In this document: positions 43,231 to 50,696 of the stretch, piece after piece | Numbering within the stretch: position 1 is the first letter of the stretch | Layout of the letters: each line of letters opens with the position of its first letter | Assembly: GCA_964614655.1 (NCBI GenBank) | Contig: CAZTPF010000005.1 | Span: 1-64,000 of the forward strand | From: Casp-actino8 sp964614655 | Lineage (GTDB): Bacteria; Actinomycetota; Acidimicrobiia; Acidimicrobiales; Ilumatobacteraceae | Length of the DNA: 64,000 bases | Direction of reading: 5' to 3' | The notes under the pieces: model-generated | What the model saw: the letters and a program-made list of their open reading frames with translations, nothing else | Told to the model about the DNA's origin: nothing | Database searches by the model: none | Translations under genes and position numbers: made by a program

Positions 43231-43842
43231 TCAGCTCGTCGGCAGCACGTAACCGGGGAAGGACGGTTGGCTCGAGGCGGCGCGTCCGGGATAGTCGTAC
43301 CCGGTGAGGGGATCGGCGGTCAGGCTGCCGTCACCGCGCGGCCAGTCCTGTGCACTGCCTTCGACGGTGATGTCGATCCGTTCCACTCCGCTCACTTCGC
43401 CGAGTGAGAAGACGATCTGCGCGAGGGCCGACACCAGGTCGTCGCCGGTCGATTCGAGGATGTCGCTCGATACGTCGACCCGGACCATGTCGGTGGCGAT
43501 GTAACGCGCGTCGAGGAGGGTCGTACCGAGAGGAATCGCCGAGCCGATACCGCTGTTCTGCTCGTCGTCGGTCGGTCCACCGAGAAGTGCGTCGACGACG
43601 TCGGCCGGATCGTTCGAGATCTGACGTGCCACGGCCACCAGGAGCGGCCGACCGGTTTCGTCGGTGCGTTCGAGATAGATGCGTCCGGTTCCCGAGCTCA
43701 CGAGTTCGGTGGTGACCTCGACGAGCGGCCGTTGATCCTCGTCGGCGATGAGACGTGGCGAACCGTCGGTGCCGAGTCCGCAGCCGGCGAGAAGTGTCAT
43801 GACGGCGAGGACGAGAATCGGGCGGGAGGCGACGGGCGGCAC
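43231..43842 (-). CDS. GerMN-domain lipoprotein, LpqB-like
   Basis: A 203-residue secreted lipoprotein: hydrophobic signal with lipobox LLAGC (C21), then a GerMN/sporulation-type domain (about 50-165, DPADVVDALLGGP, MVRVDVSS). It sits immediately behind mtrB, the position held by LpqB in mycobacteria and Streptomyces. LpqB is much longer, with a beta-propeller after the GerMN part; that part is absent. By analogy it would modulate the MtrB sensor from outside the membrane. GTG start directly abutting the mtrB stop. Confidence 0.8.
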   Translation of the reverse strand: MPPVASRPILVLAVMTLLAGCGLGTDGSPRLIADEDQRPLVEVTTELVSSGTGRIYLERTDETGRPLLVAVARQISNDPADVVDALLGGPTDDEQNSGIGSAIPLGTTLLDARYIATDMVRVDVSSDILESTGDDLVSALAQIVFSLGEVSGVERIDITVEGSAQDWPRGDGSLTADPLTGYDYPGRAASSQPSFPGYVLPTS

Positions 43843-45249
43843 TCAGTACCTCTCCACCGGAAGTTCGATGACGAACGACGCCCCCTCGGCGCCGTCGTGG
43901 CGATCCTCCACCCAGACCCGACCGCCGTGAAGCTTCACGTGTTCGTCGACGAGAGCGAGACCGAGGCCGGCTCCTTCGGATCCGCTACGGCGTCCGGCCG
44001 TGGCTCCGCGCGCGAAACGTTCGAACACCAGCGATCGCTCCTCCGGGGGAACACCCGGACCGTGATCGTCGACGGTGATCCAGATCGTTCCGTTGGTCGG
44101 ATCGTCGTCGGGAACGAACACCGAGACGTCGAGGTCGGTGCCGGCGTGCAGTCGACCGTTGTCGACGAGGTTGGCGATCACTCGCGCCAGTCGACGCCGG
44201 TCGCCTCGGATGACGGCCGTTTCGGCGTCGGCCGCGACTCGCACGGGTGTTCGAGGCGCGCTGCTCACCGCGACCGCGTGTCGTACGAACTCGGCGACTG
44301 GAAGGTCTTCGACGTGGAGGCGAATGGCACCGGCGTCGAAACGCGAGATCTCGAGCAAGTCCTCGACGAGACCTTGGAATCGCGCCACGTCGGCGACCAG
44401 CAGATCGAGGGCGGCCTGAGCGCGGTCGGGCATCTCGTCGCGTCGCGACTTCATGACTTCGACGCTCGCCGACAGGGTCATGAGAGGGGACCGGAGCTCG
44501 TGGCTCACATCGGACGCGAAGCGGGCGTCTCGTTCGACCCGGGTCTGCAACGTGGCCGCCATGTCGTTGAACGACCGCGTGAGCGCATCGAGATCGGGAT
44601 CGTCGGTGGGTTCGAGACGCGTCTCGAGCCGACCGCCGGCGATGGCCTGAGCGGCCTGGCTGGCGGCGGCGAGGGGTCGGACGGCGCGTGACGCGGAAAT
44701 GGCGCCGAGAACCATGCCGAGAAGAGTGGTGATGGCGGCGGCGAAGACGAGGGCCACTCCGACACTTCGAAGAGTGCTCTCCACGTCGTCGAACGAGACG
44801 AAGTCGAAGTACGCACCGTCGACGTCGGGAAGCGGGACGCCGACCGCCACCACGAGGGTCGATCCCACCTGGATGCGCATGATGGCCGGTTGGCCGTCGG
44901 TCAGCACCGTGTCGAGCAGATCGTTCGGAATCTGCGACGACGAGAAACGGGCGTCGGTCGCCGTCCACGTACCTCGAAAGTAGAGAAGTGGGCGGTCGGC
45001 TCCGAGGCGATCGAGCACCGCTTGAACGTTGCTCGGTGTGGAGCGGAGGTCGCTCGTGAGGCGAGTGGCCGCGTCGTAGGCCTGATTGACGGCACTCGAT
45101 TCGCGCTCGTCGACCAGATTCGTGCGCGTGAAGCTGTACGTGGCGAGGGCGAGGAAAGCCGACAGGGCGAGGCTGCCGAGGCCGAACGTGGCGAGGATGC
45201 GGGTGCGAAGCCCCACCCCGAAGCGCCGGCGCGTTCTCGTCGCTTCCAC
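43843..45249 (-). CDS. mtrB: Sensor histidine kinase MtrB
   Basis: Membrane sensor kinase of 468 residues. Two membrane segments (about 17-37 and 165-187) flank an extracytoplasmic domain of about 125 residues. A HAMP linker (SRAVRPLAAASQAAQAI) is followed by the phospho-acceptor box DVSHELRSPLM, the LLEISRFDAG stretch typical of MtrB, N-box VIANLVDNGRLHAG, and GAGLGLALVDEH. MtrB senses envelope or osmotic state and phosphorylates MtrA. The GTG start lies one base after mtrA. Confidence 0.9.
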   Translation of the reverse strand: MEATRTRRRFGVGLRTRILATFGLGSLALSAFLALATYSFTRTNLVDERESSAVNQAYDAATRLTSDLRSTPSNVQAVLDRLGADRPLLYFRGTWTATDARFSSSQIPNDLLDTVLTDGQPAIMRIQVGSTLVVAVGVPLPDVDGAYFDFVSFDDVESTLRSVGVALVFAAAITTLLGMVLGAISASRAVRPLAAASQAAQAIAGGRLETRLEPTDDPDLDALTRSFNDMAATLQTRVERDARFASDVSHELRSPLMTLSASVEVMKSRRDEMPDRAQAALDLLVADVARFQGLVEDLLEISRFDAGAIRLHVEDLPVAEFVRHAVAVSSAPRTPVRVAADAETAVIRGDRRRLARVIANLVDNGRLHAGTDLDVSVFVPDDDPTNGTIWITVDDHGPGVPPEERSLVFERFARGATAGRRSGSEGAGLGLALVDEHVKLHGGRVWVEDRHDGAEGASFVIELPVERY

Positions 45250-45250
45250 C

Positions 45251-45931
45251 TCAGGCCTGGAGTCGATATCCGAGTCCGCGCACCGTCACGACGTGACGCG
45301 GGTTGGCCGAGTCGAGCTCGACCTTGGTGCGCAGACGCCGGATGTGGACGTCGACGAGGCGACCGTCCCCGAAGTAGCCGTATCCCCAGACCTGATCGAG
45401 GAGCTCCTCACGGCTGAAGACGCGTCCGGGATTCTCGGCCAGTTCGCACAACAGGCGGAACTCGGTCTTGGTGAGATGGATCTCCTCACCGGCACGCATC
45501 ACCTTTCCCTCGTCGGGAACGATCTCGAGGTCGCCGAAGACGAGACGTGGATGAGCTGGATTCGCCGGTCGAGCACGTCGAAGGAGGGCCCGGATGCGCG
45601 CCGACAATTCCTTCGGAGCGAACGGCTTGGTGAGGTAGTCGTCGGCACCGGCTTCGAGTCCGGCGACGACGTCGTGCGTATCGGCTCGCGCCGTGACCAT
45701 CACGATCGGAACGTCACTCGAGCGTCGCAGTGTGCGGCACAACTCGAATCCGTCGATGCCGGGGAGCATGATGTCGATGAGGACCACGTCGGCCGGCTGG
45801 CGCAGGAAGATCGTGACGGCCTCCTCGCCGCTCGCCGCTTCGTCGACGAGCCAGCCCTCGTCTTCGAGGGCGAGTTTGACCGCCGTTCGGATGCGTTCGT
45901 CGTCCTCGACGGCGAGGATTCGAGTTCCCAC
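45251..45931 (-). CDS. mtrA: Response regulator MtrA
   Basis: OmpR-class regulator of 226 residues with receiver (phospho-acceptor D53 in LIDIMLPGIDG, lysine in LTKPFAPKELSAR) and winged-helix DNA-binding domain (about 130-226, DVHIRRLRTKVE, VRGLGYRLQA). The MtrA-like KPFxPKEL and VWGYGYFGDGRLVDVHI motifs, and the gene order mtrA-mtrB-lipoprotein, support the name. In other actinobacteria MtrA controls wall hydrolases and division genes, which is relevant to the M23 protein and dcw cluster at 53-64 kb. GTG start; a weak CAACAT lies six bases upstream. Confidence 0.9.
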   Translation of the reverse strand: MGTRILAVEDDERIRTAVKLALEDEGWLVDEAASGEEAVTIFLRQPADVVLIDIMLPGIDGFELCRTLRRSSDVPIVMVTARADTHDVVAGLEAGADDYLTKPFAPKELSARIRALLRRARPANPAHPRLVFGDLEIVPDEGKVMRAGEEIHLTKTEFRLLCELAENPGRVFSREELLDQVWGYGYFGDGRLVDVHIRRLRTKVELDSANPRHVVTVRGLGYRLQA

Positions 45932-45980
45932 GTCTCTATGTTGCCGGAAAACGAGGTGGTTTCGCGCCTTCGCGCTTCAG

Positions 45981-45995
45981 ACGCCGGGTGGGCGT
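45981..45995. terminator. Small hairpin downstream of the IMPase gene
   Basis: ACGCC, five-base loop, GGCGT: a 5-bp stem just after the stop of the reverse-strand IMPase gene. No T-run. Weak support. Confidence 0.3.
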
Positions 45996-45998
45996 GTC

Positions 45999-46799
45999 TC
46001 AGACCGAGTGCGCGGGGTCGGAGAGCATGTCGACCATGGCCTCGTGAATTCCCGGTGCCGTCGCCAGGATCTGCCCCGTACTGGCGGGCCCGCCGGAGAA
46101 ATCGGTGACGCGAGCTCCGGCCTCTTCGGCGATCAGCGAACCGGCGGCCACGTCCCAAGGGCGGAGGTTCTCCTCGAAGTACGCGTCGAGTCGACCATCG
46201 GCCACGAAACAGAGGTCGGGCGCCGCGGCACCCAGTCGTCGGACGTCTCGTACACGACCGATGAGGCCGGCGATGCGACGACCCTGACGGGATCGTTCGT
46301 CGGCGTCGTACGAAAAGCCGGTTCCGACGAGTGCCCGATCGGGTCGGCGGGCCGACGAGCACGTCAACCGTCGACCGCCGAGCCAGGCGCCATGGTCGCG
46401 TGCGGCGACGAACAACTCTCGACTGGCCGGCAGGTACACCGCGCCGGCGATCGATCGTCCGTCGAACGTGGCGGCGATCGACACCGCGAAACCGGCCAGG
46501 CCGTAGAGGAAGTTGGTGGTGCCGTCGATCGGATCGACGACCCAGACGATGCCGGTGTCGGATTCACGAGCACTGCCCTCTTCGGCCATCACTCCGTCGT
46601 GCGGACGGCGTTCCGAGAGTTCGCGGACGATGAGGGACTCCGCCCGCCCGTCCCACAGTGTGACCATGTCGGTGGGGGTCGATTTCGTGTCGGCCTCGAC
46701 GGGCCCGCTACGCCGACCGACCAGCACCGTGTCTCCGGCGCGTCGTGCGACACCGGCCGCCACGTTCATGAGCGCAACGGCGTCGACGGACGACGTCAC
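45999..46799 (-). CDS. Inositol monophosphatase family protein
   Basis: A 266-residue Mg-dependent phosphatase of the IMPase/CysQ superfamily. The metal-binding sites are E73-E74 (MAEEGS), D89 and D92 in DPIDGTTNFLYG, and the C-terminal WDVAAGSLIAEEAG. The likely substrate is inositol-1-phosphate, which would supply phosphatidylinositol for the mannolipid pathway; histidinol-phosphate phosphatases share these motifs and cannot be excluded. The GTG start overlaps the stop of the upstream small membrane protein. Confidence 0.87.
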   Translation of the reverse strand: MTSSVDAVALMNVAAGVARRAGDTVLVGRRSGPVEADTKSTPTDMVTLWDGRAESLIVRELSERRPHDGVMAEEGSARESDTGIVWVVDPIDGTTNFLYGLAGFAVSIAATFDGRSIAGAVYLPASRELFVAARDHGAWLGGRRLTCSSARRPDRALVGTGFSYDADERSRQGRRIAGLIGRVRDVRRLGAAAPDLCFVADGRLDAYFEENLRPWDVAAGSLIAEEAGARVTDFSGGPASTGQILATAPGIHEAMVDMLSDPAHSV

Positions 46800-47089
46800 G
46801 TACGTCCCCGACGCGGGCGCGCTCGATCGTTGATGTCCTTCCACTCTCCGAGGGCGCGCAGAACGAGAACGGCCACGATCGCCGTCCCTCCGGCGGCCAC
46901 GGTCGCGCCGGCCAGGACTCCGAGTCCGCGAGGCCAGTCGGCCGAACCCGAGTACTGGATGTCGACGAGCGCGTAGCCGATCACTGCGCCGGCGGCTCCG
47001 CCGACGAGGATCGACGCGAACGCGATGGCTCGGGCCAAAGGCGAGGGCAGAGCGGAGAGCGGTCGTTCGTCGTTCACGTTCTGGTTCAC
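46796..47089 (-). CDS. Two-segment membrane protein, 97 residues
   Basis: Not recognised. A 97-residue protein with two hydrophobic segments (about 18-40 and 50-75) and a short charged end (EWKDINDRARPRRGR). It is translationally coupled to the IMPase gene by a four-base overlap. The GTG start is supported by TACGAT six bases upstream. That hexamer overlaps the -10 hexamer of the divergent Ppm1-like gene. Confidence 0.6.
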   Translation of the reverse strand: MNQNVNDERPLSALPSPLARAIAFASILVGGAAGAVIGYALVDIQYSGSADWPRGLGVLAGATVAAGGTAIVAVLVLRALGEWKDINDRARPRRGRT

Positions 47090-47095
47090 GTTTCG

Positions 47096-47105
47096 ATCGT
47101 AGGCT
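47096..47105. promoter_or_regulatory. Overlapping divergent -10 elements
   Basis: On the plus strand TAGGCT (47100-47105) precedes the GTG at 47112 by six bases. On the minus strand TACGAT (47101-47096) precedes the GTG at 47089 by six bases. The two hexamers share the base pairs 47100-47101, and only 22 bases separate the start codons. Confidence 0.5.
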
Positions 47106-47111
47106 CGGGGC

Positions 47112-47873
47112 GTGGGTGACCGAGATGCGGCAGGGGAGAAGATCGCGTCGAGTGACGTGACCGATGTTCGTGTCGTGATTCCCACCTACGACGAGGTCGA
47201 GAACGTCGGGCTGCTCATCGGACGGATCCGCGCCCTTTTGCCCGGAATCGGGATCCTCGTCGTCGACGACGCGAGTCCCGACGGTACCGCCGACGAGGCA
47301 CGTCGGGCCGGTGCCGACGTACTCGAACGAGCCGGCAAGAACGGACTCGGAGCCGCCTATCGCGACGGTTTCGCTCGCGCTCTCGACGAGGGTGCCGGAA
47401 TCGTCGTCCAGATGGATGCCGACCTCTCTCACGATCCCGTCTATCTGGTCGAGTTGCTGTCGGCCGTTCGAGCCGGAGCCGACGCCGCCATCGGCAGTCG
47501 CTACGTCCCTGGCGGCGACTGCGTCGACTGGCCGAGGCTGCGACGTTTCCTCAGTCGTTGGGGCAACCGCTACGCGGCGGGAATGCTCGGGCTCGCCGTC
47601 AACGACGCGACGAGCGGTTTTCGCGCCTACTCGGCGTCGACTCTTCGACGTCTCGACGTGCCGACGGTTCTCGCCGACGGTTACGGATTCCAGGTGGAGA
47701 TGACGCATCGCCTGGTTCGATCGGGCGCCCGTGTGGTCGAGATTCCGATCGTGTTCCGCGATCGTGAGCGTGGCGTGTCCAAATTGTCGTATCGGATCAT
47801 CGGAGAGGCCTTCCGACTGGTGACGCGTCTCGCCGTCGACGATCTGCGGCGAGGTCGCCGCCGTCGTCTCTGA
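47112..47873 (+). CDS. ppm1: Polyprenol-phosphate mannose synthase
   Basis: GT2 glycosyltransferase of 253 residues, similar to dolichol-phosphate mannose synthase and actinobacterial Ppm1, which makes the lipid-linked mannose donor for lipoglycans and glycoproteins. VVIPTYDEVENV begins the nucleotide-sugar fold near residue 21; VDDASPDGT, then MDADLSHDP with the DxD metal site, and VEIPIVFRDRERGVSKLS complete the DPMS pattern. The C-terminal lipid-transfer domain seen in some actinobacteria is absent. dinB starts 17 bases downstream. Confidence 0.9.
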   Translation: MGDRDAAGEKIASSDVTDVRVVIPTYDEVENVGLLIGRIRALLPGIGILVVDDASPDGTADEARRAGADVLERAGKNGLGAAYRDGFARALDEGAGIVVQMDADLSHDPVYLVELLSAVRAGADAAIGSRYVPGGDCVDWPRLRRFLSRWGNRYAAGMLGLAVNDATSGFRAYSASTLRRLDVPTVLADGYGFQVEMTHRLVRSGARVVEIPIVFRDRERGVSKLSYRIIGEAFRLVTRLAVDDLRRGRRRRL

Positions 47874-47890
47874 GAGTCGGAGCACGGAAA

Positions 47891-49228
47891 GTGGGCGACG
47901 TCGAGACTCGAGCCCGAACCATCTTGCACGTCGACATGGACGCCTTCTACGTGTCGGTCGAACTTCGACGACGACCTGAACTCCGAGGTCGTCCGGTCGT
48001 CGTCGGGGGATCGGGCTCTCGAGGAGTCGTGGCGGCGGCGAATTACGAAGCCCGCCGGTTCGGGGTGTTCTCGGCCATGCCGTCGTCACGGGCCCGCCGC
48101 CTGTGCCCGCAGGCCGTGTTTCTCCCGGGCGATCACGCGTTGTACGCCGAGGTCAGTGAGGACGTGCACCGCATCTTCGAGGACGTGACACCCCTCGTCG
48201 AGCCGATCGCCCTCGACGAGGCTTTCCTCGACGTCACGGGCGCGCGTGCGCTCTTCGGAGACGGGGAGACGATCGGCCGGTTCATCCGACGTCGAGTCCT
48301 CGACGAACTCGACCTGCAGTGTTCGGTGGGAGTGGCCACGAGCAAGTTCGTGGCCAAATTGGCCTCGAAAGGCGCGAAGCCGCGCGTCACGGATCGCGGT
48401 GTCGAGGAGGGGATCGGCGTTCTGGTGGTGGAGCCCGGCCGCGAACGCGAGTTCGTCTCGCCGCTCCCGGTCGACGCGCTCTGGGGAGTGGGTCCGGCGA
48501 CTCTCACACGTCTCGAACGACTCGGCGTGCGAACCGTGTCCGATCTCGCCGAGCTCCCACCGGAGATCCTCGAGCGATCGGTCGGCGTCGCGCACGGCCG
48601 GCATCTGGCGGCCTTGGCTCGGGCCGACGACGACCGGGAGGTCACTCCGCACCGGCCGGCCAAGTCGATCGGCAACGAAGAGACGTTCGCGCGTGACCTC
48701 GTGAGCGCCGACGAGATCCGCAGCGAGGTCGTGCGACTCGCCGACCACGTCGCCGGGCGGCTCCGTCGCCACGGGCGGTCGGCGCGCACGGTGACCCTCA
48801 AGATCCGGTACTCCAGTTTCGAGACGATCACTCGCTCGGTGACACCGTCCCGAGCCGTGAACACGTCGCCCGGGATGATGGCGGTTCTCGACCCGATCGT
48901 CGTCGACATCGCCCGCGGCCTGTCGCCCACGCTCGGGGTTCGGCTGCTCGGCGTGTCGGCATCGCAGTTGGTCGAGCCGACGTCGCAGATGTCGTTGTTC
49001 GACGACGTGGTCGGAGGTGACGGTCCGGCGTTCGACGTCGATGCGATCGAGACGCGATGGGAACCGGCCAGTCGGGCCATCGACGCGATCCGCGAGCGCT
49101 TCGGTCGGGGAGCGATCGGTCCGGCCGGTTCGCTCGGGCGGGTCGATCGTCACGAAGGGACCCCATGGGGACCCGAACGCCTCTCCGCCTCTGATTCCCC
49201 CACCTCTGATGACGAGTCAGGATCCTGA
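47891..49228 (+). CDS. dinB: DNA polymerase IV
   Basis: Y-family translesion polymerase of 445 residues. The catalytic acidic residues are in LHVDMDAFYVSVE near residue 15 and in ALDEAFLDVTGA near residue 110. The helix-hairpin-helix region VDALWGVGPATLTRL and the little-finger domain follow. A clamp-binding motif QMSLFDD lies near residue 362, with about 80 further residues after it. GTG start with GGAG upstream. A DUF3040 gene follows beyond the assembly gap, an arrangement common in actinobacteria. Confidence 0.94.
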   Translation: MGDVETRARTILHVDMDAFYVSVELRRRPELRGRPVVVGGSGSRGVVAAANYEARRFGVFSAMPSSRARRLCPQAVFLPGDHALYAEVSEDVHRIFEDVTPLVEPIALDEAFLDVTGARALFGDGETIGRFIRRRVLDELDLQCSVGVATSKFVAKLASKGAKPRVTDRGVEEGIGVLVVEPGREREFVSPLPVDALWGVGPATLTRLERLGVRTVSDLAELPPEILERSVGVAHGRHLAALARADDDREVTPHRPAKSIGNEETFARDLVSADEIRSEVVRLADHVAGRLRRHGRSARTVTLKIRYSSFETITRSVTPSRAVNTSPGMMAVLDPIVVDIARGLSPTLGVRLLGVSASQLVEPTSQMSLFDDVVGGDGPAFDVDAIETRWEPASRAIDAIRERFGRGAIGPAGSLGRVDRHEGTPWGPERLSASDSPTSDDESGS

Positions 49229-49273
49229 CGAGCCCAGGTCACGTGACCCAGTTCGTGATCCGGCTCGTGATCC
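49229..49273 (+). repeat. Short direct repeat left of the gap
   Basis: TCGTGATCC occurs twice, 12 bases apart, right at the edge of the N run (about 49251-49273). It is the start of what may be a longer 12-bp tandem array lost in the gap. No gene is seen here. Confidence 0.45.
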
Positions 49274-49373
49274 NNNNNNNNNNNNNNNNNNNNNNNNNNN
49301 NNNNNNNNNNNNNNNNNNNNNNNNNNNNNNNNNNNNNNNNNNNNNNNNNNNNNNNNNNNNNNNNNNNNNNNNN
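49274..49373. other. Assembly gap (100 N) after dinB
   Basis: Exactly 100 N in an intergenic region flanked by a direct repeat on the left and a long inverted repeat on the right. Confidence 0.98.
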
Positions 49374-49374
49374 G

Positions 49375-49405
49375 TCTCGTGTCGCGAGACCGTCGCGACA
49401 CGAGA
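49375..49405. repeat. 13-bp perfect inverted repeat
   Basis: TCTCGTGTCGCGA, five-base loop, TCGCGACACGAGA. The stem of 13 bp is the longest intergenic hairpin in the window. It lies between the dinB-side gap and the DUF3040 promoter region and could be a terminator for dinB without a T-run. It begins one base after the N run. Confidence 0.7.
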
Positions 49406-49469
49406 GTGGCGGCTTCGCGTTGCCTCGGCCCTCACGATCTGGGACACTGGGAGCCGAGAGGAGGTTCCG

Positions 49470-49805
49470 ATGGGTCTGTCCGACGACGAACAGCGCATTC
49501 TGCGTCAGATCGAAGAAGAGCTCGAGAGCGATACCAAGTTCGCCCAAGCCGTGTCGCCGTCGGGTCTCTACTCGCATTCGGCCCGCTTGGTGCGTTGGTC
49601 GGTTCTCGGTCTCGTGGTGTGCGTGGCCCTCCTCGTCCTGGCTCTTCGCATCCACTTCCTCGTGTCCTTCGGCGTCTTCCTCGGCATGCTCGTGTTGCTC
49701 GCCGTGATCGAACGCAACGCCCGCGCCATCGGTCGGGCCGGTTTCCAGGACGTGGCCGGAGCGTTGCGCAAGGCGCGAGCGAGTGCATCACGCCGTTTCG
49801 ACTGA
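49470..49805 (+). CDS. DUF3040 membrane protein
   Basis: A 111-residue protein of the DUF3040 family. The family start MGLSDDEQRILRQIEEEL is followed by two membrane segments (about 42-60 and 63-82) and a basic cytoplasmic tail. Function unknown; in actinobacteria it often follows dinB. The ATG has a strong GAGGAGG eight bases upstream, so it is one of the few genes here with a clear leader and ribosome-binding site. Confidence 0.88.
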   Translation: MGLSDDEQRILRQIEEELESDTKFAQAVSPSGLYSHSARLVRWSVLGLVVCVALLVLALRIHFLVSFGVFLGMLVLLAVIERNARAIGRAGFQDVAGALRKARASASRRFD

Positions 49806-49823
49806 CGCGTTCGGACGCCGTCG

Positions 49824-50687
49824 ATGACACCGCCCCAAGGTGGTTACGTCGCCCTCGACATCGGGGGCACCAAACTCGCCGCCGCCATGGTGACACTCGA
49901 CGGTTCGGTCGTGGTCTCGGATCGGGTGCCGACGCCCAATCGTGATCCCTGGTCGGCGGTGGCGGCTCTGGTCTCACGTGTCGTCGCCGCCACGCCCGAT
50001 CTCGAACCGACAGCACTCGGGGCTGGCTGCGGAGGTCCGATGACTCGGGGTGGGGAGTCCGTGTCGCCGTTGCACATTCCGGCGTGGCGCGATTTCCCGT
50101 TACGAGCCTCGTTGGCCGAGTTGGTGGGCGTGCCGGTGGCCGTCGACAACGACGCCAAGGCGTTGGCGCTGGGCGAGGGATGGCTCGGTGCGGCCAAAGG
50201 TCTCACCAATTATCTGGCCGTCGTGATCGGAACCGGAGTCGGGGCCGGACTGGTGGTCGACGGTCGTCTGGTCGACGGGCGCTCGGGCAATGCCGGACAC
50301 ATCGGACACGTGATCGTCGAAGAAGACGGCTTCGAATGTCGTTGTGGCGCTCGGGGCTGTCTCGAGGCGTATCTGTCGGGATCGGCGATCGAAGCGCGCA
50401 CCGGGCAGTCGGCTCGGCAAGCGTCGTCGACCACGATCCTCGACGCCGGTCGCCGTTTCGGGCGTGCCGTGGCGTCGGTGGCCGCTCTGACCAGTGTCGA
50501 GCGAGTGGTCGTGGCCGGCAGTGTGGCGTGGGGGTGGGGTGACGAGTTCTTCGTCGCCGCTCGAGACGAGTTCGCCGCCCGTAGTCGCCTGTCGTTCACG
50601 CAGTCGATCGACATCGTCGCCGCCGGCCCGCGAGCTGGTCTGATCGGCGCAGCCGCTCTGGCCCGACGTGCCGTCACCGGCGACTAG
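49824..50687 (+). CDS. ROK-family sugar kinase
   Basis: A 287-residue ROK protein. ALDIGGTKLAAAMV forms the ATP loop and CRCGARGCLEAYLSG near residue 172 is the zinc-binding ROK motif. The sugar-binding stretch reads GNAGHIGHV, where the usual glutamate of GExGH is a histidine, so its sugar is probably not simply glucose. No helix-turn-helix is present, so it is an enzyme, not a repressor. It ends with TAG, which forms part of the hexamer upstream of the next gene. Confidence 0.85.
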   Translation: MTPPQGGYVALDIGGTKLAAAMVTLDGSVVVSDRVPTPNRDPWSAVAALVSRVVAATPDLEPTALGAGCGGPMTRGGESVSPLHIPAWRDFPLRASLAELVGVPVAVDNDAKALALGEGWLGAAKGLTNYLAVVIGTGVGAGLVVDGRLVDGRSGNAGHIGHVIVEEDGFECRCGARGCLEAYLSGSAIEARTGQSARQASSTTILDAGRRFGRAVASVAALTSVERVVVAGSVAWGWGDEFFVAARDEFAARSRLSFTQSIDIVAAGPRAGLIGAAALARRAVTGD

Positions 50688-50690
50688 TTT
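50685..50690 (+). promoter_or_regulatory. -10 element, acyl-CoA dehydrogenase, on stop codon
   Basis: TAGTTT, six bases before the GTG at 50697. Its first three bases are the stop codon of the ROK gene. Confidence 0.45.
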
Positions 50691-50696
50691 TCGAAC

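Noticed and set aside
46800..48089. Upstream extension of the IMPase frame
   Set aside because: It is antisense to ppm1 and dinB; the GTG at 46799 is coupled to the upstream gene and gives the normal length.
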